Source: Phycisphaerales bacterium (lineage in GTDB: Bacteria > Planctomycetota > Phycisphaerae > Phycisphaerales > UBA1924). Taken from it: a stretch of DNA of 64,000 nucleotides. Position 1 is the first letter of the stretch. Every line of letters starts with the position of its first letter. Position numbers and translations under genes: made by a program. The DNA lies in contig CAJPFG010000017.1 in assembly GCA_905339235.1 (NCBI GenBank), positions 148,324-212,323 of the forward strand, in the 5' to 3' direction. Positions 9,268 to 16,896 of this stretch are shown here, piece after piece. Below the pieces are notes generated by a model, which did not search any database, was not told where the DNA came from, and saw only the letters and a program-made list of their open reading frames with translations.

Positions 9268-10566
9268 ATGCCGCGCCGCGAGTGGATCAAACTCGTCGCG
9301 CTCGCCGCGCTCTTCCTGGGAGTGTACTTGCTCCCCATCGGGTCCCCGTCCGTCGAGAGGGCCGTCGGGGAGGGGCTTCGCCTCACCCAGTGGTACGCAC
9401 GCGAGCACGTGATCCTCTGCCTGCTCCCGGCCTTCCTGATCGCCGGTGCGATCGCCGCGTACGTGGACAAGGCCGCGGTGCTCAAGTATCTCGGTCCGAA
9501 CGCGGGCAAGTCCGCGGCGTACGGGGTGGGGGCGGTGTCGGGCTGCATCCTGGCGGTGTGCTCATGCACCGTGCTCCCGCTCTTTGCCGGGATCTACCGG
9601 ATGGGCGCGGGGCTCGGCCCGTCGATCGCGTTTCTGTACGCGGGGCCGGCCATCAACGTGCTCGCGGTCATTCTGACGGCGCGGGTGCTCGGGGTCGAGA
9701 TCGGCCTGGCGCGGGGCGTGGGCGCGGTTGCCTTCAGCATCCTGGCCGGACTGACGATGGCGATGTTCTTCGAGCGAAAAGGCGGGGAGAAGCAGCCACC
9801 CCCCGCGCTGGTCACGCCCGAGACGCACGGAGCGCGCCCCCTGCACCAACTCATCGCCCTGTTCGGGCTGATGGTCGCGGTGCTCGTCTTCGCAAACTGG
9901 AGCGGCTCGCCGGACGCCGCCGGGCTCTGGCACGCGGTCCACGCCGGCAAGTGGTGGATCACCGCCGCCGCGGCGATTCCGCTCGCGCTCGTGCTCTGGA
10001 AATGGTTCGGCTTTCCGGCGTTGGGGCTTGCCGGCGCGGCGGCGCTTGTCGGGGCGCTCGCGCTGCTGATCCCGGGAGTGCCGAGCATCGCCTTCGCCGT
10101 CGCGGTCGTTGCCGTGTGCGTCATGATGCCGCTGTCGGGCGAGCAGGGACGAGAATGGTGGTCGCAGACCTGGGAGTACGCCAAACTCATCACGCCGCTG
10201 CTGATCGGCGGGGTGTTCGCCGCCGGGTTGCTGCTGGGCTCGGCGCGGCAGCCCGGACTGGTGCCGGCGGCGTGGATCGAGAATGCGGTGGGAGGGAACG
10301 GCGTGGGAGCCAATCTCGGCGCATCGGTCGTCGGCGCCTTCATGTACTTCGCCACGCTGACGGAGGTGCCGATCATCGAGCGCCTGGTCGGCTCGGGCAT
10401 GGGCAAGGGCCCGGCGCTGGCCCTTCTGCTCGCGGGCCCGGCGCTTTCCCTTCCCAGCGTGCTCGTGATCCGGAGCATCCTCGGAACGAAGAAGACCCTC
10501 GTGTACGTCATCATCATCATCGTCGGCTCAACCCTGGCGGGCCTGGCGTACGGCGCGCTGTTCTAA
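9268..10566 (+). CDS. DUF318/ArsP-type permease
   Basis: 432 residues with about ten membrane helices. The diagnostic motif is near residues 97-125: CSCTVLPLFAGIYRMGAG followed by AFLYAGPAINVLAV, shared by ArsP (organoarsenical exporter) and by the SO_0444-type Cu/Zn permeases. The ATG at 9268 follows AGGGGGGA and lies 2 bases after the arsR stop; a longer upstream start would overlap arsR. Because it is followed by a small thioredoxin and ArsF/ArsG-like genes, export of a trivalent organoarsenical or arsenite-like species is the likeliest role, but the substrate cannot be read from the sequence. Confidence 0.85.
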   Translation: MPRREWIKLVALAALFLGVYLLPIGSPSVERAVGEGLRLTQWYAREHVILCLLPAFLIAGAIAAYVDKAAVLKYLGPNAGKSAAYGVGAVSGCILAVCSCTVLPLFAGIYRMGAGLGPSIAFLYAGPAINVLAVILTARVLGVEIGLARGVGAVAFSILAGLTMAMFFERKGGEKQPPPALVTPETHGARPLHQLIALFGLMVAVLVFANWSGSPDAAGLWHAVHAGKWWITAAAAIPLALVLWKWFGFPALGLAGAAALVGALALLIPGVPSIAFAVAVVAVCVMMPLSGEQGREWWSQTWEYAKLITPLLIGGVFAAGLLLGSARQPGLVPAAWIENAVGGNGVGANLGASVVGAFMYFATLTEVPIIERLVGSGMGKGPALALLLAGPALSLPSVLVIRSILGTKKTLVYVIIIIVGSTLAGLAYGALF

Positions 10567-10584
10567 CCCGCAAGGAGATTTGGC

Positions 10585-10824
10585 ATGGCCACGAAGAAGA
10601 TCGAAATCCTGGGCACCGGCTGCCCGAAATGCAGGTCCCTCGAGGAATCCGCCAGGCAGGCGGTCCGGCGTTTGGGGATCGATGCCGAGATCGTCAAGGT
10701 GAACCGCATCGACGAGATCATCGCCCGCGGCGTCATGTTGACGCCCGCGATATCCATCGACGGCGTGGTCAGGTCCAGCGGTCGAGTGCTGTCACCCGCG
10801 GAGATTGAGGCCCTTCTTTCGTGA
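10585..10824 (+). CDS. Small thioredoxin/glutaredoxin-like protein
   Basis: 79 residues, the size of the MTH895/TM0996-type redox proteins. The active site CPKC is at residues 13-16, followed by the cis-Pro region TPAISIDG. Such genes regularly sit behind DUF318 permeases. It lies 18 bases after the permease with AAGGAG upstream. A cytoplasmic role, reducing a metalloid or the permease cysteines, is inferred. Confidence 0.88.
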   Translation: MATKKIEILGTGCPKCRSLEESARQAVRRLGIDAEIVKVNRIDEIIARGVMLTPAISIDGVVRSSGRVLSPAEIEALLS

Positions 10825-10837
10825 AAGCGAGTCTCCC

Positions 10838-11329
10838 ATGCTTCAAGCGACCACCCCCAAGTTTTCCACGCGGTTCAAAGCGGTCGTCGGTCTCCTGCTT
10901 GTCGTCGTGGCGCTCGCGGCCCTGGCCTACGGCGGTCTGCGCGAGGCGCGGCGTGCCGCGCGGGCGGGCGCTCCCGCCCTCGCTCCTCTCGCGCAGCGTT
11001 CAGAGGTCGCGACCGTGTATTACTTCCACGGCGACACGCGCTGCGAGACATGCCTGACGATCGAGCGACAGGCCGCGGAACTGGTCCGGTCGTTCTTCGC
11101 GGCCCAGATCGCCGCGGGGCGGCTGCGGTACCTGGCGGTGAACTACGACACCCCGGAGAACCGCCATTTCCGGGAGGAGTACGACCTGGCGTTCGGTTCG
11201 GTCGTCGTGACCGACGGCGCACGCTGGGAGAACCTCGGCGACGTGTGGACGCTGGTCCATGACGATCGCGCCGGCTTTGACGCCTATCTCACGGAGCACA
11301 TCCTGCCCTTCGTGGACCCGGCGCCGTGA
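10838..11329 (+). CDS. ArsF-like thioredoxin-fold membrane-anchored protein
   Basis: 163 residues. One N-terminal membrane helix (about 13-33) precedes an extracytoplasmic thioredoxin-like domain with CETC at 69-72 and a conserved YYFHGDTRC entry. It matches the family annotated as the ArsF subunit of a nitrophenyl-compound nitroreductase, found with ArsG in arsenical gene sets. ATG 10838 is chosen over an earlier in-frame codon because the earlier one overlaps the thioredoxin gene. Its stop overlaps the next start as GTGA. Confidence 0.8.
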   Translation: MLQATTPKFSTRFKAVVGLLLVVVALAALAYGGLREARRAARAGAPALAPLAQRSEVATVYYFHGDTRCETCLTIERQAAELVRSFFAAQIAAGRLRYLAVNYDTPENRHFREEYDLAFGSVVVTDGARWENLGDVWTLVHDDRAGFDAYLTEHILPFVDPAP

Positions 11330-12003
11330 TCCCCGCACTCCTCACCGCGGCGTGGCTCGGCCTGCTCACCTCGGTGAGCCCCTGTCCGCTTGCGACCAAT
11401 ATCGCGGCCGTGGGCTACCTCGGGCGGCACGCGGCGCGCCCGCGCCGCGCGCTCTTCTCGGGCATTTGCTACGTCGCCGGAAGGACGATCTGCTACGCGA
11501 TTCTCGCGGCGGTGCTCTCGATGGGGCTGGCGGCCGCGGCCGCGGCGTCGGAGACCCTCAACCGGATCGTCGGATTGCTGGTAGGCCCCGTGCTCATCAT
11601 CACCGGTGGCATGATGCTCGGCCTGATTCCCGCGCCCGCCTGGAGCGGCGCACCACCCCGGATCATGGAGCGGTTGGGAAAGAGCGGCGATCAGTTGGGG
11701 GCCGCGCTGCTGGGCGCCCTGTTTGCGCTTTCGTTCTGCCCTTCCTCGGCCGCGCTGTTCTTCGGAGGCCTGCTCCCGCTGGCGACGAAGAGCGAGTCGG
11801 TCGTGCTGGTGCCGATCACGTACGGCGTGGCCACCGGCTTGCCGGTGCTCGTGTTCGCCTCAATGCTCGCGGGCGGCGGCGCGGGCATCGGGAGGCTGTT
11901 CGTCCGCGTGCAGCAGGTCGAGCGGTGGCTCCGCCTGGCCACGGGGCTGGTGATTTTGGGTGTGGGTCTGTACCTGGCAATCCGGGTGAACCTCACGGTG
12001 TAG
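11326..12003 (+). CDS. ArsG-family membrane permease (DsbD/CcdA-like fold)
   Basis: 225 residues, about six membrane helices. The N-terminal [10 protein letters not shown] and the internal [15 protein letters not shown] each carry the single cysteine plus proline arrangement of CcdA/DsbD transporters. This matches the ArsG family, described as an aromatic aminobenzylarsenical efflux permease. Paired with the ArsF-like CxxC protein it may pass electrons across the membrane rather than, or as well as, export. Its start is GTG coupled to the arsF stop. The gene converges on acr3 and the two coding regions share 11 bases at 11993..12003, leaving no room for a separate terminator. Confidence 0.82.
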   Translation: MIPALLTAAWLGLLTSVSPCPLATNIAAVGYLGRHAARPRRALFSGICYVAGRTICYAILAAVLSMGLAAAAAASETLNRIVGLLVGPVLIITGGMMLGLIPAPAWSGAPPRIMERLGKSGDQLGAALLGALFALSFCPSSAALFFGGLLPLATKSESVVLVPITYGVATGLPVLVFASMLAGGGAGIGRLFVRVQQVERWLRLATGLVILGVGLYLAIRVNLTV

Positions 12004-13126
12004 GCCGTGGGCCCGGATCGTCGCGGGCCACCCGCGGAGGCGATCGAGGCAGTCCGAACCAGCGGCGACCGATCCAGAGCGAGACCGTCACCAGACCGAT
12101 GAGCACGGGCACCTCCACCAGCGGCCCGATCACCGTTGCGAACGCGACGCCGGAGGTGATGCCGAACACCGAGATCGCTACGGCGATGGCCAGTTCGAAG
12201 TTGTTCCCGCTGGCGGTGAAGGCCAGAGTCGCGGAGCGTTGATAGTCGGCCCCCACGCGCTTCGCCATCGCGAACGACGCGAGGAACATGATCACGAAGT
12301 ACAGCGTGAGCGGCGCGGCGATCCGCAGAATGTCGAGCGGGGCCGCCACGATCCGATCTCCCTTGAGGCTGAACATGACCACGATCGTGAAGAGCAGCGC
12401 CACGAGCGTGACGGGCGCGATGCGGGGGAGGAACCGCGTGGAGTACCACTCCTCGCCCTTGATCGACCGAAGAACCAGGCGGGTCAACATCCCCGCGAAG
12501 AACGGGACGCCGAGATAGATCAGCACGCTCCTGAAGATGCTCGCCATGCTCACGTCCACGGCCGCGCCCTCCAGACCCACCAGCGGGGGCAGCCAGGTCA
12601 TGAAGACCCACGCGTAGACGCCGAAGAACAGCACCTGGAAAATGCTGTTGAATGCGACCAGCCCCGCCGCGTATTCGGCGCTTCCCCGGGCGAGGTCGTT
12701 CCAGACCAGCACCATCGCGATACACCTGGCGAGCCCAACCATCACGAGCCCGAGCATGTACTCGGGCTTGTCGTGCAGAAAGACGGATGCGAGCGCGAAC
12801 ATCAGCAACGGCCCGACGATCCAGTTCTGGATGAGCGACAACACGAGGATCTTCCAGTCGCGGAAGATCCCCGGAAGTTCCTCGTACCGCACCTTGGCCA
12901 GGGGCGGGTACATCATCAGGATCAGCCCGATGGCGATGGGAATGTTGGTCGTTCCCGCGGTGACCCGGTCGCTCACCTCGCGCAACCCCGGCAGGAACCT
13001 GCCCGCGAGCACACCCGCGGCCATCGCCAGGAAGATCCAGAGCGTCAGATAACGATCTAGGAACGACAACCGCCCGCGACGAGTCTTATCGGGTTCGCAT
13101 GACGATGCACCGAGTTCCGAAGACAC
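11993..13126 (-). CDS. acr3: ACR3-family arsenite efflux permease
   Basis: 377 residues with ten membrane helices. It carries the two ACR3 hallmarks: the conserved cysteine in [13 protein letters not shown] and the glutamate in [16 protein letters not shown]3 exports As(OH)3 using the proton gradient. GTG 13126 is chosen because GGGAGG lies 6 bases upstream; an ATG at 13156 gives a 10-residue longer form without a ribosome site. It is transcribed towards the ars operon from its own promoter region, where a TATACT box overlaps a small inverted repeat (13260..13280). No arsC arsenate reductase is visible in the window. Confidence 0.93.
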   Translation of the reverse strand: MSSELGASSCEPDKTRRGRLSFLDRYLTLWIFLAMAAGVLAGRFLPGLREVSDRVTAGTTNIPIAIGLILMMYPPLAKVRYEELPGIFRDWKILVLSLIQNWIVGPLLMFALASVFLHDKPEYMLGLVMVGLARCIAMVLVWNDLARGSAEYAAGLVAFNSIFQVLFFGVYAWVFMTWLPPLVGLEGAAVDVSMASIFRSVLIYLGVPFFAGMLTRLVLRSIKGEEWYSTRFLPRIAPVTLVALLFTIVVMFSLKGDRIVAAPLDILRIAAPLTLYFVIMFLASFAMAKRVGADYQRSATLAFTASGNNFELAIAVAISVFGITSGVAFATVIGPLVEVPVLIGLVTVSLWIGRRWFGLPRSPPRVARDDPGPRPTP

Positions 13127-13259
13127 TTGAGGCCTCCCGGGATTCACACGAGGCATTCGAGTCTCGCCGCCCGGCCTCGCGGGACCGCGCCCGCGGCCAA
13201 GACCCCCCGCAAAGGCCTCACCAGACTGCCCCCGTACCCGGCGCGCCGTGATTTCGTAT

Positions 13260-13280
13260 TTGCGTCACTATGCAAGTATA
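13260..13280 (-). promoter_or_regulatory. Candidate acr3 promoter/ArsR-type site
   Basis: On the minus strand TATACT (13280..13275) is followed immediately by TTGC-8 nt-GCAA. The order TATACT then a GCAT-containing element resembles the arsR operator at 8837..8858, suggesting control by the same repressor. No good -35 box is seen. Two direct copies of CGGACATGAG lie upstream at 13295..13314. Confidence 0.4.
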
Positions 13281-13352
13281 GGACCGACGCCGCGCGGACA
13301 TGAGCGGACATGAGGTGGTGCTGTTCCGGCGAGTTCTGCCGGACATCACAAG

Positions 13353-13437
13353 TGGCCCCGGCGGGAGTTGAACCCGCATGCCCCTTTCGGAGCCGCGGAT
13401 TTTAAGTCCGCTGCGTCTGCCGTTCCGCCACGGGGCC
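13353..13437 (-). tRNA. tRNA-Leu (anticodon UAA)
   Basis: 85 nt with a full cloverleaf. The acceptor stem is GGCCCCG/CGGGGCC with discriminator A; the D arm has GGCAGACGC. The anticodon stem CGGAC/ATCCG carries CTTAAAA (UAA anticodon), and there is a class II variable arm (CUCC-GAAA-GGGG) and a TGCGGGTTCAACTCCCGC T arm. CCA is not encoded. It sits between acr3 and the second metal-efflux cluster. Confidence 0.96.
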
Positions 13438-13529
13438 GACGCGGTTGATTCTACGAGAAACGCGGCGCGACCGGTGCGCGACCCTGCGTGGCCTGGTTTC
13501 CCCCGGGCGGGTAGTATTGGCCCGACCTA

Positions 13530-13949
13530 ATGCACCGCAAGCGTCCCCATCCCGCGATCGCGAGCCTGCTGCTGGTGTGGCTCTGCATCAGCACCATCGT
13601 GCTGCCCGGCGGCTTGGTGGTCTGCCGCGGCGCCGATGGCGAGGCTCGGGTCGAGTGGGGGTGCGTCCGCACGGTGCAGGGCGAATGTGCAACCGCGTGC
13701 GTCGCGCCCGACGCCGACGATCATTCCGACGAGACCGCGCCCTGCGACGATGAGCCGCTGGTGCCCGAGTTCTCGGTTACAAAGGCGTCCCAGCGGATCA
13801 TGATGGACCACGCGGCGTGCGTGCCCGTCGCGATCCCGGTCGCGGACTTCACGCCCCAGCCGCCGCGCATGGCCGCGAGCCCGCGCACCGGCGGTCCGCA
13901 GCCGCCGGAGACGCTCAAGCAAGTTCGTTCCGTGATACTCCTGGTGTAG
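13530..13949 (+). CDS. Small secreted Cys/Asp/His-rich protein heading the czc-type operon
   Basis: 139 residues, function unknown. A signal peptide covers about residues 8-30, followed by cysteines at about 32, 45, 53, 57 and 72, a DADDHSDE acidic patch and an MMDHAAC segment. It is the counterpart of 8272..8649: same size, same place before a TolC-like gene. Both have a Cys-then-RT/RS core (WGCVRTVQGE here, CGCIRSTRGE there) and both end in a VPVAIPV or LTITLPV strand. It starts 97 bases before the TolC-like gene. There is no Shine-Dalgarno; a TAGTAT hexamer lies 12 bases before the ATG. Metal binding in the periplasm is inferred from composition and place. Confidence 0.68.
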   Translation: MHRKRPHPAIASLLLVWLCISTIVLPGGLVVCRGADGEARVEWGCVRTVQGECATACVAPDADDHSDETAPCDDEPLVPEFSVTKASQRIMMDHAACVPVAIPVADFTPQPPRMAASPRTGGPQPPETLKQVRSVILLV

Positions 13950-14045
13950 TCGGCGCTCAAGCGGCCAACCGGCCGCGTGCGTCCCCGCGCGCATCCCATC
14001 GCGCGCCCGTTCTTCCAGTTCCTCTGAAACTACCGGGGTATCGCC

Positions 14046-15488
14046 ATGCTCCTGCTCACCCGCGCGCAACCCGCGCTCCTTCCGTGGCCGCTCTGCGCGG
14101 CCGTCTTTGCCGTCCTTCTCGGCGCGTGCGCGGCCCCGCGCCCGGACCCGCGCGCCGAAGCCGCGGCCGCCCTTGCGCTGGGCGCCCCCGACGCGATCGT
14201 CTTCCGTGCCGACGCTGCACCACTAGACGAACCGGGCGCGCCCGACGCGCTGCCGCTGGCCCAGGCGGTGCGCCGGGCCCTTTCGAGCGAGCCGCGGATC
14301 CAGTCGGCGCTGGCGCGCGTGCGAGTGGCCATGGCCGATGCGGATCAGGCCCGCCTGCTCCCCAACCCCGTCCTCGACGTGGCGCTGCGTTGGGGTCCGG
14401 GCAAGCCGCAGGTCGAGGTCTCCCTCGCGCAGGACTTGATCCTGGCCCTGCGTATCCCGCGGCATGCCTCCGCCGCGGACAGCCGCCTCCGACAGGCCGT
14501 GGCCGACGCCGTGACCGTCGCGCTCGACTCCGTCGCCGAGGTCCAGGAGCGCTACATCGCGGTGCAGACGCTCGAGTCGCTCGTACCCGTGCTCGTCGAG
14601 CGGTGGGAACTGGTGGACAAACTCGTCGCCACCGCCCGAGCCCGGCTCGAGGCCCAGGAAGGCACCCGCAGCGACCTTACCACGCTCGAGGCCCAACGCG
14701 TCGAACTCGACGTGGACATCGCGGAGGAGAGGAGGCAACTCGCCGAGGAGCGATTGCGACTGGCCCGGCTGATCGGCGAGCCCTCCGGCGCGGCCACGTG
14801 GCGGGTTGATCCGTGGACGGCCCCGGCGCTTGTGTCCACCGTCGAAGCCCGCTGGATCGACGCGGGGTTGCAAGGCCGGCCGGAGGTGCAGTCCGCAGCC
14901 TGGACGCTCGCCGCCCTCGGCGACGAGGCCGCGCTCACGCGACTCCTGCCATGGGAAGGGCTCGGCGCAGGCGCGGATGCCCAGCGCGACGGCGATTGGG
15001 CTGTCGGCCCCTCGGTTTCGACACCCATACCCGTTTTCGACATGGGCCAGGCCAGGCGTGCCCGCGCAACGGCCGAGCAGATCGAGGCCCGCCACAACCT
15101 CACGCTCGCCAAGCGCAGGGTCGTGGAAGAAGTCCGCGTGGCCTTGCAATCGCTGGCCGCCAGCGCCGCAAACCTCAACCGTGTTCAGTCGGAGTTGATC
15201 CCCCTTCAGCAGCAGCGCCGGCGGCAGGCCGAGATCGCCTACCGCGCAGGCCAGACCGATGTGACCGCCATGTTCCTTGCCGAGCAGGACCTGCGTGCCG
15301 CCCGGGCCAAGGCCATCGAGGTCGAGCAGCAAATGTCGCTCGCACTCGTCCGCCTGCAGCGAGCGGTCGGCGGTCCGGGCGTGGCCGCGACGCTCGGCGA
15401 GTCCACCCCGACAACCCCGCCCGCCGTGCCCGTGTCATCCATCAATCCAAGCCCCACCCGCGACGCTTCTCATGCCCCGAACCGCTGA
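14046..15488 (+). CDS. czcC: TolC-family outer membrane lipoprotein, CzcC-like
   Basis: 480 residues. The lipobox LLGAC puts the lipidated cysteine at residue 28. The body is the helical, coiled-coil outer membrane channel of CzcC/NodT type, with ALRIPRHASAADSRLRQA and a second repeat near residues 320-430. It forms the exit duct for the CzcB-CzcA pump encoded next. A 34-base gap follows before the adaptor. Confidence 0.88.
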   Translation: MLLLTRAQPALLPWPLCAAVFAVLLGACAAPRPDPRAEAAAALALGAPDAIVFRADAAPLDEPGAPDALPLAQAVRRALSSEPRIQSALARVRVAMADADQARLLPNPVLDVALRWGPGKPQVEVSLAQDLILALRIPRHASAADSRLRQAVADAVTVALDSVAEVQERYIAVQTLESLVPVLVERWELVDKLVATARARLEAQEGTRSDLTTLEAQRVELDVDIAEERRQLAEERLRLARLIGEPSGAATWRVDPWTAPALVSTVEARWIDAGLQGRPEVQSAAWTLAALGDEAALTRLLPWEGLGAGADAQRDGDWAVGPSVSTPIPVFDMGQARRARATAEQIEARHNLTLAKRRVVEEVRVALQSLAASAANLNRVQSELIPLQQQRRRQAEIAYRAGQTDVTAMFLAEQDLRAARAKAIEVEQQMSLALVRLQRAVGGPGVAATLGESTPTTPPAVPVSSINPSPTRDASHAPNR

Positions 15489-15522
15489 ACTCGGCCGCGC
15501 CTGCCGTGTCGGAGAACATCTC

Positions 15523-16839
15523 ATGATTCACACTCAGTCGATTCGCAATTCGCTCTCAACGATCCTGATACCCGTGCTCTCGCTCGTGCTGCTGCTCCCG
15601 TCCTGCAAGCAGCACGAGCAAGGTGATGGTCAAGACCACGGCGCTGCGTCTGCCGGGGAACAGCACGCCGACGGCCACAACCACGGTGCCGAGGCCGAAC
15701 ACGCCGACGAGGTCAAACTGACGAGCGAGGCGGTCGAGCGCTACGGCGTCAGGGTGGGCGAGGCCCAAATGTGGGTGCTCAAGCCGACGTTCGTCGCCCC
15801 CGCCCGCGTGGGCTTCAACACGGAGGCGATGGCCCACGTCGGCTCGCCGCTCCGCGGCCGCGCGGTCGAGATCAAGGTGCGGCTGGGCGACCAAGTCAAA
15901 AAGGACGACCCTCTCGTCATCGTGGAGAGCCCCGAACTCGGCCAGGTCCAGGCCGACTACCTGCTCAAGCGGACGGCGTCCCAAGCAGCGGTGCCGCAGG
16001 TGGACCTCGCCAAGGCCGCCTGGGACCGCGCCAAAGGGCTCCTCGAACAGTCCCAGGGGATCTCGCTGACCGAAGTTCAGAAGCGCGAGGCCGAATACAA
16101 GGCCGCCGTTGCGAGCCTCAGGTCCGCCGAGGCGACAGCGGTCGCCGCCGAGAACGCCCTGCACCTCCTTGGGATGGACCAGAGCGCCGTCGAAACGCTC
16201 GCCTCGACGGGTGAGATCGCTCCCCGGTACACCATCCGTGCGGCGATCGGAGGCCAGGTCGTGCAGCGCGAAGTCACGCTGGGAGAGCTTGTTAGTCCGG
16301 AACGAGAGTCGCTGATGGTCCTCGCCGACACCGGCATCCTTTGGGTCCTCGCGGATGTTCCGGAGGCAAGGCTCCCCTCCATCGCGCCGGGCGCACACGC
16401 ATGGGTCGTGGTCGGCGCAAGCACGAACAACAAGTATGAGGGGACCGTTGCGTTCATTGCGCCCCTGGTTGACCCCACGACCCGGACCGCCCAAGTCCGC
16501 ATCGAGGTCCCCAGCACCGCGCTCGGGAATGGCGCGATCAGGCCCGGGATGTTCGCGCAGGTCGAGATTGTCGCAACAGAAGCCGGGGGCGCGGAGCCCG
16601 TGGCGCAGGTTGCGGTTCCACAGGAGGCGGTTCAGACGATCGAGGGAGGGCCCGCCGTATTCGTGCCTGTTGCCGGCGAACCCAACACGTTCCAGAAGCG
16701 GGCGCTCACGGTTGGCCCCACCGTGAGCGGGCTCGTGCCCATCCTGGCCGGGCTGGTCGAGGGCGAGAAGTTCGTCGAGGCCGGGTCGTTCATCCTGAAA
16801 GCCGAACTCGGCAAGGGCTCGGCCGCCCACGAGCATTAA
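15523..16839 (+). CDS. czcB: RND periplasmic adaptor lipoprotein, CzcB-like, His-rich N-terminus
   Basis: 438 residues. A lipoprotein signal with lipobox LLPSC (Cys 28) is followed by a His/Asp-rich linker at about 30-65 (DGQDHGAASAGEQHADGHNH), then the alpha-hairpin, lipoyl-like (GSPLRGRAVEIKVRLGDQV) and beta-barrel domains, and a closing HEH. The His-rich segment is typical of Zn/Co/Cd/Ni adaptors. ATG 15523 follows GGAGAAC; in-frame upstream codons lie inside czcC. Confidence 0.9.
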   Translation: MIHTQSIRNSLSTILIPVLSLVLLLPSCKQHEQGDGQDHGAASAGEQHADGHNHGAEAEHADEVKLTSEAVERYGVRVGEAQMWVLKPTFVAPARVGFNTEAMAHVGSPLRGRAVEIKVRLGDQVKKDDPLVIVESPELGQVQADYLLKRTASQAAVPQVDLAKAAWDRAKGLLEQSQGISLTEVQKREAEYKAAVASLRSAEATAVAAENALHLLGMDQSAVETLASTGEIAPRYTIRAAIGGQVVQREVTLGELVSPERESLMVLADTGILWVLADVPEARLPSIAPGAHAWVVVGASTNNKYEGTVAFIAPLVDPTTRTAQVRIEVPSTALGNGAIRPGMFAQVEIVATEAGGAEPVAQVAVPQEAVQTIEGGPAVFVPVAGEPNTFQKRALTVGPTVSGLVPILAGLVEGEKFVEAGSFILKAELGKGSAAHEH

Positions 16840-16896
16840 CCAACCACGCCGTCAGACTTCGCCCCCGACGCCTCGCCCCAACCACAGAGACCCGCC

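Noticed and set aside
13295..13314. Two direct copies of CGGACATGAG as an operator
   Set aside because: Adjacent 10-base duplication with no promoter alignment; reported only as context for acr3.
13353..13437. tRNA-Leu as a proven attachment site
   Set aside because: No integrase and no duplicated tRNA 3' end found in the window.
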